This document shows, piece after piece, positions 1-9,616 of a DNA stretch of 64,000 nt. Where the stretch lies: NCBI GenBank assembly GCA_945902075.1, contig CAMDMA010000001.1:1-64000 (forward strand). The letters run 5' to 3'. The translations under genes were made by a program, and so were the position numbers. Below the pieces are notes generated by a model. The model was given only the letters and a program-made list of their open reading frames with translations, did not search any database and was not told the origin of the DNA. Positions within the stretch are counted from its first letter, which is position 1, and each line of letters opens with the position of its first letter. Source of the stretch: Candidatus Kuenenia stuttgartensis. Its GTDB lineage: Bacteria > Planctomycetota > Phycisphaerae > Phycisphaerales > SM1A02.

Positions 1-1536
1 AAGAACTTGACCAGAGATCCAAGTGTTTTCGTGAACAGTCACGAAAAACGCAGGGACAGTCCCGATTCCAAAGATGGACTCGAAGAACCAAAAGTTGTCT
101 TTCACGAGAATGCCAAATGCACTCACGACGATTCCAACTGCCATCGAACTCCATGCAGCACGCGTGGTGCCGCGAGACCAGTAGAGACCTCCGATGATGA
201 CGCTTCCCGCTGCGGAAACAAAAACGCTTGCGGTGAGCGCGCTCCACATGGCGACATATTGGTTCGGCTTGTAATTGAGCCCGAATACGAACGCAAAGAG
301 CGCGATGGCAAGAACTGAAATTTTGACGAGCCAGAGATGAGCACGCGTTGAGAGTGGCGCAGGATTGAAAAACTGTCGAATCGGCAGAACGACATCCTGC
401 ACAAAAATCGTGGCCCACGAATGGAGATAGGTATCGTCGGTCGAGAGATACGCGCCATACATCGCCGCAACGAACATGCCAAGAATTCCAGCAGGCAACA
501 CAATTCCGAGTGCCAGTGGTACGCGAGCCTCCGCCCGCATCGCATCACTTTCCAGTCCAACAAGCGTGTCATGCACAACAACGGCCTGTGCCGCGTACTC
601 GGGATGGGTAAGAAACACCTTGATGCAAACCGGAATCACAATGGCAACCAGCATCAGCACGCGCCATCTCCAGCCCGAAAGTACGCCCGCCATCTTCGCC
701 TCATGCGGCGTAATCGCTGCGGCGTTGTAGCCTTGGTCGCCCTGCCATGCGCGTGCTGTGTAGAACAAAATGAATGCACTAATCAGCCAGTAGAAAGCAT
801 TGAATTGCGATTCCGCGCCAATCCCGAGTGGATCGATCATCGACTTTCCCGCGGGTTGCGCGAGCATGGTCTCACCGATTGCGCCCCAACCGAACTTCGT
901 CAGCATGTAAAAGATAATGACGAGGAACGTGATGTTGCAGAATATTCCCTGGAGAAAGTCAGTGACCATCACTGCGATCTGACCACCAAGGAAGACAAAA
1001 AACACTGCGGTCGACAACAGCAAAATCATGAGAAATGGAAACGTGCCAACGTCCGCGCCGAGGATGACGAAGTTCTCGGGGAGTCCACAAATCCAGATAA
1101 AAAATCGGGCGCTCACTGCAGGAAAGATCGCGTAGTTGAGTACGCCAGCGACGAAGGCCACAAAGCCACAAAAGATGCGAAATGCGCGTGAGTAACGGAC
1201 CTCAAGAAACTGTGCGAGCGTGAGTGCGCGTGTCTCGCGAAATCGATACGCCACCCATCCGGTTAAGGCAATCACGATCATCAGCGGATTTTCGACGAGC
1301 CCCCACCAAACGGATGTAAAGCCCGTGTCGTAATACTGCTGGAAGTACCAGACCAGAGTGATGATTCCGACTTGTGCCATGTTGTAGGCAACACACACGA
1401 GGTAGCGCCCAGCACAGCGGTTGGCTGCGAGAAATCCTGAGACCGACTTCGAGTATTTCCGGGTGCGGAGTGCAAAACCAACAAGCACTACGAACAAGGC
1501 TGCGGGAATAAGCCAGTCAACGAGCGTCATCCTCAT
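1..1536 (-). CDS. Sodium:solute symporter family transporter, 3' end cut by window edge
   Basis: Reading the minus strand from 1536 to base 1 gives one open frame of 512 codons with no stop, so the C-terminus lies outside the window. The protein is strongly hydrophobic, with about 12 predicted membrane segments, beginning MRMTLVDWLIPAALF. It has the layout of the SSS (sodium/solute symporter) family, including a conserved-looking segment TARAWQGDQGYNAAAITPHEAK in the middle. It probably imports a small solute such as a sugar, coupled to Na+, across the inner membrane. Two in-frame ATGs (1536 and 1530) are possible starts and neither has a clear ribosome site. The next gene upstream on the same strand, 61 bases away, is an alpha-mannosidase, so a glycan or mannose-derived substrate is a reasonable inference. 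The substrate cannot be read from the sequence. Confidence 0.85.
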   Translation of the reverse strand, partial: MRMTLVDWLIPAALFVVLVGFALRTRKYSKSVSGFLAANRCAGRYLVCVAYNMAQVGIITLVWYFQQYYDTGFTSVWWGLVENPLMIVIALTGWVAYRFRETRALTLAQFLEVRYSRAFRIFCGFVAFVAGVLNYAIFPAVSARFFIWICGLPENFVILGADVGTFPFLMILLLSTAVFFVFLGGQIAVMVTDFLQGIFCNITFLVIIFYMLTKFGWGAIGETMLAQPAGKSMIDPLGIGAESQFNAFYWLISAFILFYTARAWQGDQGYNAAAITPHEAKMAGVLSGWRWRVLMLVAIVIPVCIKVFLTHPEYAAQAVVVHDTLVGLESDAMRAEARVPLALGIVLPAGILGMFVAAMYGAYLSTDDTYLHSWATIFVQDVVLPIRQFFNPAPLSTRAHLWLVKISVLAIALFAFVFGLNYKPNQYVAMWSALTASVFVSAAGSVIIGGLYWSRGTTRAAWSSMAVGIVVSAFGILVKDNFWFFESIFGIGTVPAFFVTVHENTWISGQVL

Positions 1537-1597
1537 AGAGCGCAGAATACAGCCTCTGCGAAGTTCTCCGCAGAGTCGTGGAAGGCTGTCGGCAGAT

Positions 1598-4500
1598 TCA
1601 CTCGACCCGCAGCGTGACAATCTCGAAAGGCTTCATTCGCAAAAGCGTCGCAGCGCCAGTCGAATGTGCAAGACCCTCTCGCAACATCGGCCTTTCTAGG
1701 ATGTCTACTGCTGAGACCTTTCGCGCATCAATGTTCCAGAAGATTTGGACATCTCCGCGCGCACCGCGCGTCTCGACGATGCGAAGGATACGACCCTTCC
1801 CGTTTTCCGCAGGCTTCCATGCAGCGACCTCGACACGCATGGATGCGTTTGCGAGGAGATCAAAAGGCGCCCAACCGCCCCGCAGTGTTCCCTTCATGTT
1901 TCGCGCCAACTGCATCGTTCGCAGAGGCTCGCGGAAACAATCCGCAGCGTGATCGACGCCCGCGTCGCGCCAATCACCCGCGTGCGGCATGAGCGCATAG
2001 TTAAATGCATGCTCGCCGCGATCGCACGTCGGATCAGGGAACAGCGGACTCTTAAGGAGAGAAAGCCCGAGCGTGCAACCATCGCTCGTCGAGAGCGCAC
2101 TCCGTCCGTAGCGACCGTCATCGAGGATGGCGACACCGAATCCAGGTTCTGCAACGTCCATCCACGCATGACCCGGTACTTCAAAGCGCGCCTCCTCCCA
2201 ACTTGTGTTTCGGTGGATCGGCCGCTCGAGCGCGCCATACTGCGTACCAAACCATGCATGCCGCGCACGTATCGCGCAGGGAAAGAGTGCACGAAGGAGC
2301 TGCTGTGTTTCACGCCAATCAACCTCTGTTCGAACCTCAAGCCGACCACTCGCGGCATCCAACCGATACGTCTGCCAAATTCGGCTTGACGCTCCGATCT
2401 CACGCTCCACGCGCACCTCACCACGCAGCGGGTGCGATTCCGCCACAGCGAGTTCGCAGTCATCATCAACGAGTCGACATTTGTCGAAGTAATCGCGGTC
2501 CGTATCCCATGCTTCCCAACGTCGGGGGCGATCCTCGTACAGCGCGAGTTGGTTGAGTGGAAGAAATCGCCCTCGGTCATCGCGCATGTTTGCAACGCGG
2601 CGGGAAGGAAGATGCTCAAGCTCTGCGACACGGCCAGAAAGATCGATGAAAACACGCAGTAGACCGTTCGACAACTCGATGCCGCGCTTCGTCGCTCGCA
2701 CCTCGACTGGCTCGGGGAGGGCGCTAATCTCTGCAATATCAATTACCTTCACGCCAAGTGCTGGAACATCGCGGACCTCAACCAAACCACCCGCGATCTC
2801 TACGATTCCACTTCGCGCAGTAGATGCCGAGTTTCGCACAAGCATCGGGCTACGCATTCCTCGCGTGTCTGCAAGTTTTGAGAGCGACGCCTCGAGGCGT
2901 TCTCGTTCCGAAACGGTCGTTTCGGATATCGCGACATGATCTGCGCGAGCGTCCGCATAAACCTGCTCGATCGATGAGCCCGGCAGGATATCGTGGAACT
3001 GGTTCAGCAGCGTGAGTTTCCAAACGCGATCCATACGCGCACGCAACGAGTCGAGGTCTTTTGCCTTCATGGTTGGCAACGAACACGCGAGCGCCTCCAC
3101 ATCGCGAAGTGCAGCTTCGGCAAGACGGTTCTGTCGCTTCAGCCACGCCTGGCTCGTATACGTTCCGCGATGAAGCTCGAGATACAGCTCGCCGTCCCAT
3201 GCGGCGATCCCGCGACCTGCTGCCTCAAGTGCGTCGCGCCCCGCGTGCAAGCGACCGCAAAAGACATCGACACGATGCTGCTCGAAACGCGGAAGTCCGC
3301 TGCAGTCCGAAGCAAGCTCAGCACGCGCAATTTGCCAGTCTGTTGGCCCGCCTCCTCCGTCGCCAAAACCAAAGGGCTGAAGCCATACGGGGATCGCACT
3401 TGAGAAGAAACTCTGGCCGTCCTGCACCACGAGATTCTGCTCGCCATAGAGCATGTCCTTCGGCTCAATTGACGAGTTGTAGTTGTGCCCCGGCGTGAGG
3501 TGAGTGAGAATTTCTGTTCCATCAAGTCCGCGCCACTGGAAGGTGACATGAGGAAACCGATTCGTTTCGCACCAACTCATCTTGTTCGTGATGAAGGTGT
3601 CGAGTCCACCGAGCCGAGCGATCTGCGGGAGACATGGTGGAAATCCGAATGTGTCGGGAAGGAAGAGAAAACGCTGCTTCCCCCGCACGCCGAAATGCTT
3701 CGTCCAAAATCCGGTTCCATGCACGATCTGTCGAACGAAACTCTCACCGGATGGACAAGTGCAATCCGGCTCGATCCACATCGCGCCGCCAGCCTCCCAT
3801 CGTCCTTCGGCGACGCGCGCCGCGATCTGTGCAAACAATTCAGGTGAATCTTCGCGGACATACTCGTATTGCTGGGCCTGCGAGCAGAGGAAGTGAAAAT
3901 TGGGAAAGCGCTCCTGCAAGCGAAGCACATTCGCAAAACTGCGCACGCACTTCCGTCGCGTCTCACGAATCGGCCACAGCCACGCCGTATCGATGTGCGC
4001 GTGCCCCACCGCCACGCACCCTGTTGCTGGCTCGTGGACGCCACCTTGCACAAGTTCATCGAGTGCCGATGCAGTTTCCTCCATGCCGGGCACTGGGTCG
4101 GCGGCGTCGATCGACGCGTAAATATCCCGCATTCCGCAGGCAATTTCCGTCGCTCGTGCGGAATCAGCCGGAAGCGCAAGCATCAACCGACGAAGAAAGT
4201 CCCACGCTTGAGCAAAGCGCCACGCCGCCTCGTCAACCACCACAAGTTCCGCACTCTCAAGCCGTCCGGGTTGTGGCTCGCGCCATCGAGTCTGCAATTC
4301 TGGATGATCCCACCAAAATGTCGAGATCCCAAGAGGCAAGTTGCAAGCGCCTTCGACGAGGAGATCGATCTTTTCTGAGCCCTTCGATTTCGGCATGATG
4401 AAAGCGAGATCGCGATACGGATCGAACCCCTGGAATGGAACATTGCCATTCCAAAGGGTGCCCTCCGTTCCACAGGAAAATCTCAATGCAACCGTGTGGC

Positions 4501-4762
4501 CGCGCATCTCGGCCGGCACGCAACCTGTGAGGCGAAACCAGGCGGTTGACCAAACCGGTCCCCATCGAAGCCCAAGTTTGACCTTTCGATACTTCGCCCG
4601 CTTGGCCTCGGAAAGTGGTGGATGACCGCCCTCAAGGCCAGATCCGGAGGGTTGCCAGATGCCGACATCAAGCGGCGCGCGCAATGGGAAAGCGGTGGGA
4701 ACGAGAACCTCAGAGTGAAAGTTCTCGAAGCGAATAGCGGCGTACTGGAGATTTGGAAGCAC
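1598..4762 (-). CDS. Alpha-mannosidase, glycoside hydrolase family 38 (Ams1/MAN2C1-like)
   Basis: A 1054-residue protein, the normal length for cytosolic/vacuolar class II alpha-mannosidases. It has an N-terminal beta domain, then the GH38 catalytic domain starting near residue 250 with HAHIDTAWLWP. H256 and D258 are the expected metal ligands. D333 in MWIEPDCTC is the expected nucleophile, followed by PSGESFVRQ and FLFLPDTFGF. A C-terminal mannosidase beta domain follows. There is no signal peptide, so it should act in the cytoplasm, removing alpha-mannose from imported oligosaccharides. The start is GTG at 4762 with an AGGA ribosome site seven bases upstream. It lies just upstream of the symporter on the same strand, which suggests a small uptake-and-degradation unit. 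Family assignment is firm; the exact glycan is not known. Confidence 0.93.
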   Translation of the reverse strand: MLPNLQYAAIRFENFHSEVLVPTAFPLRAPLDVGIWQPSGSGLEGGHPPLSEAKRAKYRKVKLGLRWGPVWSTAWFRLTGCVPAEMRGHTVALRFSCGTEGTLWNGNVPFQGFDPYRDLAFIMPKSKGSEKIDLLVEGACNLPLGISTFWWDHPELQTRWREPQPGRLESAELVVVDEAAWRFAQAWDFLRRLMLALPADSARATEIACGMRDIYASIDAADPVPGMEETASALDELVQGGVHEPATGCVAVGHAHIDTAWLWPIRETRRKCVRSFANVLRLQERFPNFHFLCSQAQQYEYVREDSPELFAQIAARVAEGRWEAGGAMWIEPDCTCPSGESFVRQIVHGTGFWTKHFGVRGKQRFLFLPDTFGFPPCLPQIARLGGLDTFITNKMSWCETNRFPHVTFQWRGLDGTEILTHLTPGHNYNSSIEPKDMLYGEQNLVVQDGQSFFSSAIPVWLQPFGFGDGGGGPTDWQIARAELASDCSGLPRFEQHRVDVFCGRLHAGRDALEAAGRGIAAWDGELYLELHRGTYTSQAWLKRQNRLAEAALRDVEALACSLPTMKAKDLDSLRARMDRVWKLTLLNQFHDILPGSSIEQVYADARADHVAISETTVSERERLEASLSKLADTRGMRSPMLVRNSASTARSGIVEIAGGLVEVRDVPALGVKVIDIAEISALPEPVEVRATKRGIELSNGLLRVFIDLSGRVAELEHLPSRRVANMRDDRGRFLPLNQLALYEDRPRRWEAWDTDRDYFDKCRLVDDDCELAVAESHPLRGEVRVEREIGASSRIWQTYRLDAASGRLEVRTEVDWRETQQLLRALFPCAIRARHAWFGTQYGALERPIHRNTSWEEARFEVPGHAWMDVAEPGFGVAILDDGRYGRSALSTSDGCTLGLSLLKSPLFPDPTCDRGEHAFNYALMPHAGDWRDAGVDHAADCFREPLRTMQLARNMKGTLRGGWAPFDLLANASMRVEVAAWKPAENGKGRILRIVETRGARGDVQIFWNIDARKVSAVDILERPMLREGLAHSTGAATLLRMKPFEIVTLRVE

Positions 4763-4823
4763 TTCGGCATCCTATCGCGACGGACGACTGAAATTTGCCG
4801 CGAGAGTCGGCAACAATGCGTCC

Positions 4824-6071
4824 ATGAGGAATCTCGAGAACAGCCGGCCGACAATTCGAATCATTGTCATCGCTTCGTGCCTCGCCGCAATTGCCCTAAC
4901 GGGTGCGGCGGTGGCAGCGGATGCTGGTGTGCAGCAGAGCGTGACATCCGGTGCCGAGTCGCGGTCCGCCGTGGTCGCCGAGGGTATCGCACAGATTACG
5001 GGGCTTGCAATCTCACCGCTTCTCGTTCTCGTTGGACTTGGGTGGTACGACTTCGCTCAACTTGGTGGATCGGCTGCAACCGTGGCGCTTCCACTGCACG
5101 CGAACCCGTGGCTTCTCATGCCCTGCACCGCGGTGCTTGCGCTCGCGCTTTCGAAAAAAATCCTCGCACCGGCAATTCCACTCCCGATTCGGAAGGTGCT
5201 TGATGCCGCGGAGTATTTGGAGGCAAAACTCTCTGCACTTGTTGCCGCGGGTGTCCTGCTACCAACAATCATCGCGACCATGGCCGCTGCGACGGAGCCA
5301 GATCCATCGACGGGCGCGCAGATCGCAGGCCTCAGCGCAATGCTTGGCGGCGCGTCTAGCGAAGCATGGATTCTTTATGCACTCCTCGTTCCTGCAGCAA
5401 TCGCGATCTTCCTCTCGGTGTGGATTTCGTTTCATGTGATCGATGCACTGATTGTGCTGAGTCCATTCGCAATTGTTGACACGATCCTTGTCGCTTTACG
5501 AGGATCCGTTCTTGGCATACTTGCCCTGGCATTTTTCATTAGTCCCTTCGTCGCTCTCGCACTTTGCCTTCCGCTGATTGGCCTTTCGTTTCTATTCGCT
5601 GGATGGTGTGTGCGCCTTGATCTCTTCGCGCTGTGTGTCGCAACAGACCTTCTCTTTACCCGCGAAATGACGGCGCATATGCCACCGAAACCTGCACGAA
5701 CATTTCTCGCTGCAAGAGGTTACGGAGCACCGATTCGCACCATGGGGTACGTAGAGCCAGTTCTACGCGGTGTTCGCTTCACGTATCGACCACTCTTTGT
5801 CCTACCGAAGCGCACCCTTGAGCTTGACGTCGCACACCCAACGCTTGTCTGCGGAGCGATCTGGTCGACACTCTGTGATGGGCAGACAACACGCGGTGTT
5901 GTGGCGTTTCCCCCGAGGTACTCCTCGAATGCAAAACGCATCGCGGATTGTTTTTCTGCCACACTGCGTGAGGGCTTCCTCCTTCGCAAGTGGCGCGGAC
6001 TTCGTGGAGCGCTCGCGACCATTCTTACTGGCCCGCGCATTGCTGACGAAGCGCACACTCGAACCTTGTGA
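4824..6071 (+). CDS. Uncharacterised integral membrane protein with signal peptide
   Basis: A 415-residue protein, divergent from the mannosidase gene with a 61-base gap that must hold both promoters. It begins with a signal-like segment (IIVIASCLAAIALTGAAVAADA), then a long hydrophobic part with about seven membrane segments to residue ~270. A soluble C-terminal region of about 140 residues (TYRPLFVLPKRTLELD onwards) follows. The segment around WYDFAQLGGSAATVALPLHANPW followed by LSKKILAPAIPLPIRKVLD vaguely resembles DUF4126-type membrane proteins, but I would not assign it to that family. Function unknown. Coding is supported by length, a sensible topology and codon use like the neighbours. 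Confidence 0.75.
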   Translation: MRNLENSRPTIRIIVIASCLAAIALTGAAVAADAGVQQSVTSGAESRSAVVAEGIAQITGLAISPLLVLVGLGWYDFAQLGGSAATVALPLHANPWLLMPCTAVLALALSKKILAPAIPLPIRKVLDAAEYLEAKLSALVAAGVLLPTIIATMAAATEPDPSTGAQIAGLSAMLGGASSEAWILYALLVPAAIAIFLSVWISFHVIDALIVLSPFAIVDTILVALRGSVLGILALAFFISPFVALALCLPLIGLSFLFAGWCVRLDLFALCVATDLLFTREMTAHMPPKPARTFLAARGYGAPIRTMGYVEPVLRGVRFTYRPLFVLPKRTLELDVAHPTLVCGAIWSTLCDGQTTRGVVAFPPRYSSNAKRIADCFSATLREGFLLRKWRGLRGALATILTGPRIADEAHTRTL

Positions 6072-6109
6072 ATGACGCATGGGGTCGAGCATGCAAGTAG
6101 AGTGTGCAG

Positions 6110-7006
6110 ATGGATGTGCTGCTCGAAATACTTGCAGATGTCGGGGTACTCGCGCTGTTTGCCGGTTTCGTTGCAATTCTTGCAACCGTCGTCGTTGAAC
6201 GCTTTGGTGGTTCGCTCGGCGGAGTACTGTCGAGCCTCCCGACTACGATTGTTCCCGCTGCGATCGGAATCTTTGGACGAGATTCGGATCCCGATCAATT
6301 CCGGCGCGCGATGGCGTTTGTCCCAGTCGGAATCCTGCTCAATGCGGGGTATCTCGTACTTTGGCGCATCATCCCTGCACGGCTCGGCAAGCGCTCGCGC
6401 AACCATTTACTTCTTTCGACGCTGGTTCTCGCACTCGGTGCGTGGTTCCTCGCGGCATCGACGATCATCGTGCTGCATGACTTCGCGCAGCCAACGATCG
6501 CGCAGTCGATCACCATCGGCTGTCTCGCATTCGCCGCTGGTGTACTTCTCGGGATCGCCGCGAACCGAAGCCCTCATCCAGCTCCGCGTGGTTCGCATCG
6601 TGTTAGTCCGGCCGTGCTCGCACTTCGTGGAATTGCCGCGGCGCTCGTCATCGGCGGCGCGCTCCTCCTCGCACGATTGGGGCTTCCGGTAGCGAGCGGA
6701 ATTGCTGCTGTGTTTCCCGTGATATTCACAACCATCATGGTTGCGACCTGGATCGCTCAAGGCGCGCACGTTCCAACGGGTGCTGTCGGACCAATGACGC
6801 TTGGAACCCTTAGCGTCAGCGCGTACGCACTGCTCGCGACATTGATCTTTCCATTGATGGCTACTCCTCTCGCAGCGCTCCTCTGTTGGATCTTGGCGGT
6901 CACGCTTGTGAGTGTGCCCTCTTACGTTTTCCTTCGCTCGCGGCGCGCACATCACGCTCGAACGATATCTCTTTCGAATTCGGCGAGTGTCAATACAGCG
7001 CGTTGA
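6110..7006 (+). CDS. Uncharacterised multi-pass membrane protein
   Basis: About 298 residues, with eight or nine hydrophobic helices and short loops, beginning MDVLLEILADVGVLALFAG. A GTG six bases earlier is in frame, but the ATG at 6110 is the more natural start. The pattern FGGSLGGVLSSLPTTIVPAA near residue 35, and a second similar half (GIAAVFPVIFTTIMVATWIAQG), suggests an internally duplicated transporter-like protein. No named family is recognised. It lies 38 bases downstream of another membrane protein on the same strand and may be cotranscribed with it. Its 3' end overlaps the convergent photolyase gene by 55 bases. Confidence 0.75.
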   Translation: MDVLLEILADVGVLALFAGFVAILATVVVERFGGSLGGVLSSLPTTIVPAAIGIFGRDSDPDQFRRAMAFVPVGILLNAGYLVLWRIIPARLGKRSRNHLLLSTLVLALGAWFLAASTIIVLHDFAQPTIAQSITIGCLAFAAGVLLGIAANRSPHPAPRGSHRVSPAVLALRGIAAALVIGGALLLARLGLPVASGIAAVFPVIFTTIMVATWIAQGAHVPTGAVGPMTLGTLSVSAYALLATLIFPLMATPLAALLCWILAVTLVSVPSYVFLRSRRAHHARTISLSNSASVNTAR

Positions 7007-9462
7007 TTACGCTCTGCGAATGAACCCAACACACGACCCGCGAGCCCGACTCCGGAAAGGAATGCATCCTCGACGCGTGTTCCTGACATCCAGTCGCCCG
7101 CGATGCCGATCGCGGTGTGCGCGTCGAACGCTGAGCCAACTCCAACTTCCCGCGACGCAAGCGCAAATCGAAATCGATGCGCAATCGCGTGCATCGGCTC
7201 AGGAATCGCGATGCCAAACGAGTGACCGAGCGCGCGCATCGCCGCAACCATCTCAACCGCGACAGCTGCCGGCGTGCGTTCAAGCCTTTCCTCCGACCAC
7301 TCACCTCGACCGAGCACAACCCAACGATCGACACCGTCGCACGCACGACCAGGTTTCGACGAAACGCGAGACAGCCACGCGAGTGTGCCGCCAACCTCAC
7401 TTGTGCCCGAGAGAATTTCTGCATGGTCGAAGGGAAAGTCAATCCGCACATGGGAAGCCAACATCATGGACCACATCGCTCGCATCGGTGAGCGAGAAGC
7501 AATTGCCGCGAGCCCTGGAGCACAGCTTCCAAGGAGAGCCGCAGTCTGCGGGGCTGGCGCGGTAGAGAGGACGACATCGAATTCGCCACATTCGCGCGTC
7601 GATCCATCAGCACCCGTTCCTCGGAGTATCCATCCCGTCGAGCCACGGGTCATGGATTCGATTCGGGTGTTTACCACTACATCCACGCCCTGAGCGATGT
7701 GCGCGCACAACGAACTCATACCTGGCAGCGCAACAAAGCGCTGAACTCCCTCAAGCGAGGTCACGCCATGCGCTCCGACTTCGGCAAATCGGCCATGCCA
7801 TCGCGCCACGACACCATCTGAGCTCCAACTCTCAATCCAGTGTGCGAACCGCGGGTCGCGCGCAGTGAAATACTGCGCGCCGTGGTCGAAGGCGCCAGCA
7901 TCACCCCGACGCGTACTCATGCGACCACCAACGCCGCGCGACTTCTCAAAGATCGTGACATCAACACGATGTTCCGCGAGTGTTCTCGCGCAAGCAGTTC
8001 CTGCGATTCCCGCCCCGATCACGGCAACGCGAAGCGGATACGAGCGCCTCGAAACCCTTTGAGCAAAGGTATCGATGTCGAGACGTGCAGCGTGCTCGGT
8101 GGTGGATCTCGGACGAATCGAGCCGAACACCGGGGTTTTCGGCAAGAATGGTCTATCGAAAAGTCCGAGGCACCAAAGTAGCCCGCCCGTGCTCGCTGGA
8201 TCCGCACCATCAAGAGCAAAGCGGTGGTTGAGGTCAATGAGCGTCGCGAGCGCGGACTCGGGCGAGTTCGTCCAACCAACAATCGACTTTCCCCAAGTCA
8301 TACGAACATTGTTGTGAAGTTCTCCGTGCACCACGAGCGAGCGCTGCGCGAGATCCCACAATCGGTCGCCGGTTCGCCCACTCGCAAGTTGTTCCCAAGA
8401 GAGAACCGCGCGCGGATCGCTCGCATGTTCCTGAAGCGTTCGTCGTGCCCACAGCGGTAGCGCATGCACGGACTCGTGGTCCGGTGAATGTCGGCACCAT
8501 TGGTAGGCGAGCTCGCGCCAGACCAGCAATTCCTCGAGATACTTGCTCGCTCCAACTGCATGCGCTTCACGCGCGAGTCGCATCGGCGACACCATTCCGA
8601 AATGGAGGTAGGCCGACATGCGAGAAACCCCAGGAACCGCCGCGTCGTTTCGATCCCTCGCGTAATCGGCAAGCCGCGTCGCACGAAACTCGTTCCAACG
8701 CGCGAGACCCGCTTCCGTTCCGCCCACGGTGTCGACGACGGGAGCAACAGAGTGATCAATTTCAAGGCTCGCGACGCTGTCTGAAATCGAAAGCGTGTTC
8801 CAATCGAGCTCGGGCAGTCCATGATCGACAAACGGCCAGCATTTTCCCTGCCAAGAACGCGTGGGCCACACAAGATCCACGCGCGCCGCACGCTCGCGCT
8901 CCGTCGCGTCACGAAAGGCAAATGCACGATCAAACACGCCATCAACGCGGTTCATTGGAACCACGCAGGCGGTATCGACCGCCACGACGGTCCGACCGCT
9001 TCGGCGCGCGATTGATGCGATGCGATCAGGGAATGGTGTGGACGGAAAGTCCTCGGTCACAATGAGATGGGCACGCGCCGCGAGTCGGTCGATTACCGAA
9101 TCGGATGGTGCGAGCACATCAAGCGACGCCGCGTATGGCACTCCCAGCCTGGCGAGTTGCCGAGAAAAGTCGCGCATGCCCTCGAGTAAAAACGTGGCGT
9201 GGCGGTCCGAGAGCCGCGGATGCATCCCGCCGAGCCCACTGAAGACAAGAAGTGGCAGCTGAAGACGAGTCGCCAATTCTCCAGCAAGGTCCAAAGCCGG
9301 ATTTTCATCCGCTCGCAACGCATGGTGCGCCCAATAAAGCACGAAAGCCGCACCTCCACCGGGTCCACCACCACCCACGAGCGAGGCCCGTTCCGCGAGA
9401 TGGTGCGGAACATTCGCGAGTAGATCATGAAGTGCAGCCGGGGTGTTCGTGGTATTTGGCAC
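6952..9462 (-). CDS. Class II DNA photolyase fused to a renalase-like FAD/NAD(P) oxidoreductase
   Basis: An uninterrupted 836-residue frame joins two proteins. Residues ~35-450 match class II cyclobutane-dimer photolyases: antenna-domain start FVLYWAHHALRADENPALDL, then LLVWRELAYQWCRHS, ELHNNVRMTWGKSIVGWT and LNHRFALDGADP, ending VFGSIRPRS. From residue 477 a separate FAD-binding domain begins (VAVIGAGIAGTACARTLA, then FEKSRGVGGRMSTRR and FDHGAQYFTARDPRF). This is the pattern of renalase-like NAD(P)/FAD oxidoreductases, and it closes with IGIAGDWMSGTRVEDAFLSG. The first half should repair UV dimers using light and reduced FAD. The second half could supply electrons to flavin, which is inference. 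The start is GTG with GAAGG six bases upstream. No frameshift or linker stop is visible, so the fusion looks genuine. Confidence 0.92.
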   Translation of the reverse strand: MPNTTNTPAALHDLLANVPHHLAERASLVGGGGPGGGAAFVLYWAHHALRADENPALDLAGELATRLQLPLLVFSGLGGMHPRLSDRHATFLLEGMRDFSRQLARLGVPYAASLDVLAPSDSVIDRLAARAHLIVTEDFPSTPFPDRIASIARRSGRTVVAVDTACVVPMNRVDGVFDRAFAFRDATERERAARVDLVWPTRSWQGKCWPFVDHGLPELDWNTLSISDSVASLEIDHSVAPVVDTVGGTEAGLARWNEFRATRLADYARDRNDAAVPGVSRMSAYLHFGMVSPMRLAREAHAVGASKYLEELLVWRELAYQWCRHSPDHESVHALPLWARRTLQEHASDPRAVLSWEQLASGRTGDRLWDLAQRSLVVHGELHNNVRMTWGKSIVGWTNSPESALATLIDLNHRFALDGADPASTGGLLWCLGLFDRPFLPKTPVFGSIRPRSTTEHAARLDIDTFAQRVSRRSYPLRVAVIGAGIAGTACARTLAEHRVDVTIFEKSRGVGGRMSTRRGDAGAFDHGAQYFTARDPRFAHWIESWSSDGVVARWHGRFAEVGAHGVTSLEGVQRFVALPGMSSLCAHIAQGVDVVVNTRIESMTRGSTGWILRGTGADGSTRECGEFDVVLSTAPAPQTAALLGSCAPGLAAIASRSPMRAMWSMMLASHVRIDFPFDHAEILSGTSEVGGTLAWLSRVSSKPGRACDGVDRWVVLGRGEWSEERLERTPAAVAVEMVAAMRALGHSFGIAIPEPMHAIAHRFRFALASREVGVGSAFDAHTAIGIAGDWMSGTRVEDAFLSGVGLAGRVLGSFAERNQRAVLTLAEFERDIVRA

Positions 9463-9616
9463 CGGAAACCTTCGCGACGAGCCTCAACGGGATTCGCGGA
9501 ATCCGGCTTGAATTGGCTGCCGCATGGGCGGGGCTGGGGTAGGCTCCGCAAGTCGACCTAACCGGCCTTCAATCCATGATGCGTTTTCCGGAAGTTGCCG
9601 ACACCATCCCAGCGTC

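Noticed and set aside
421-1191. 256-codon frame on the plus strand
   Set aside because: It lies antisense to the sodium/solute symporter, which has clear family sequence and membrane topology. The plus-strand product is a mix of Arg, His and Asn with no domain.
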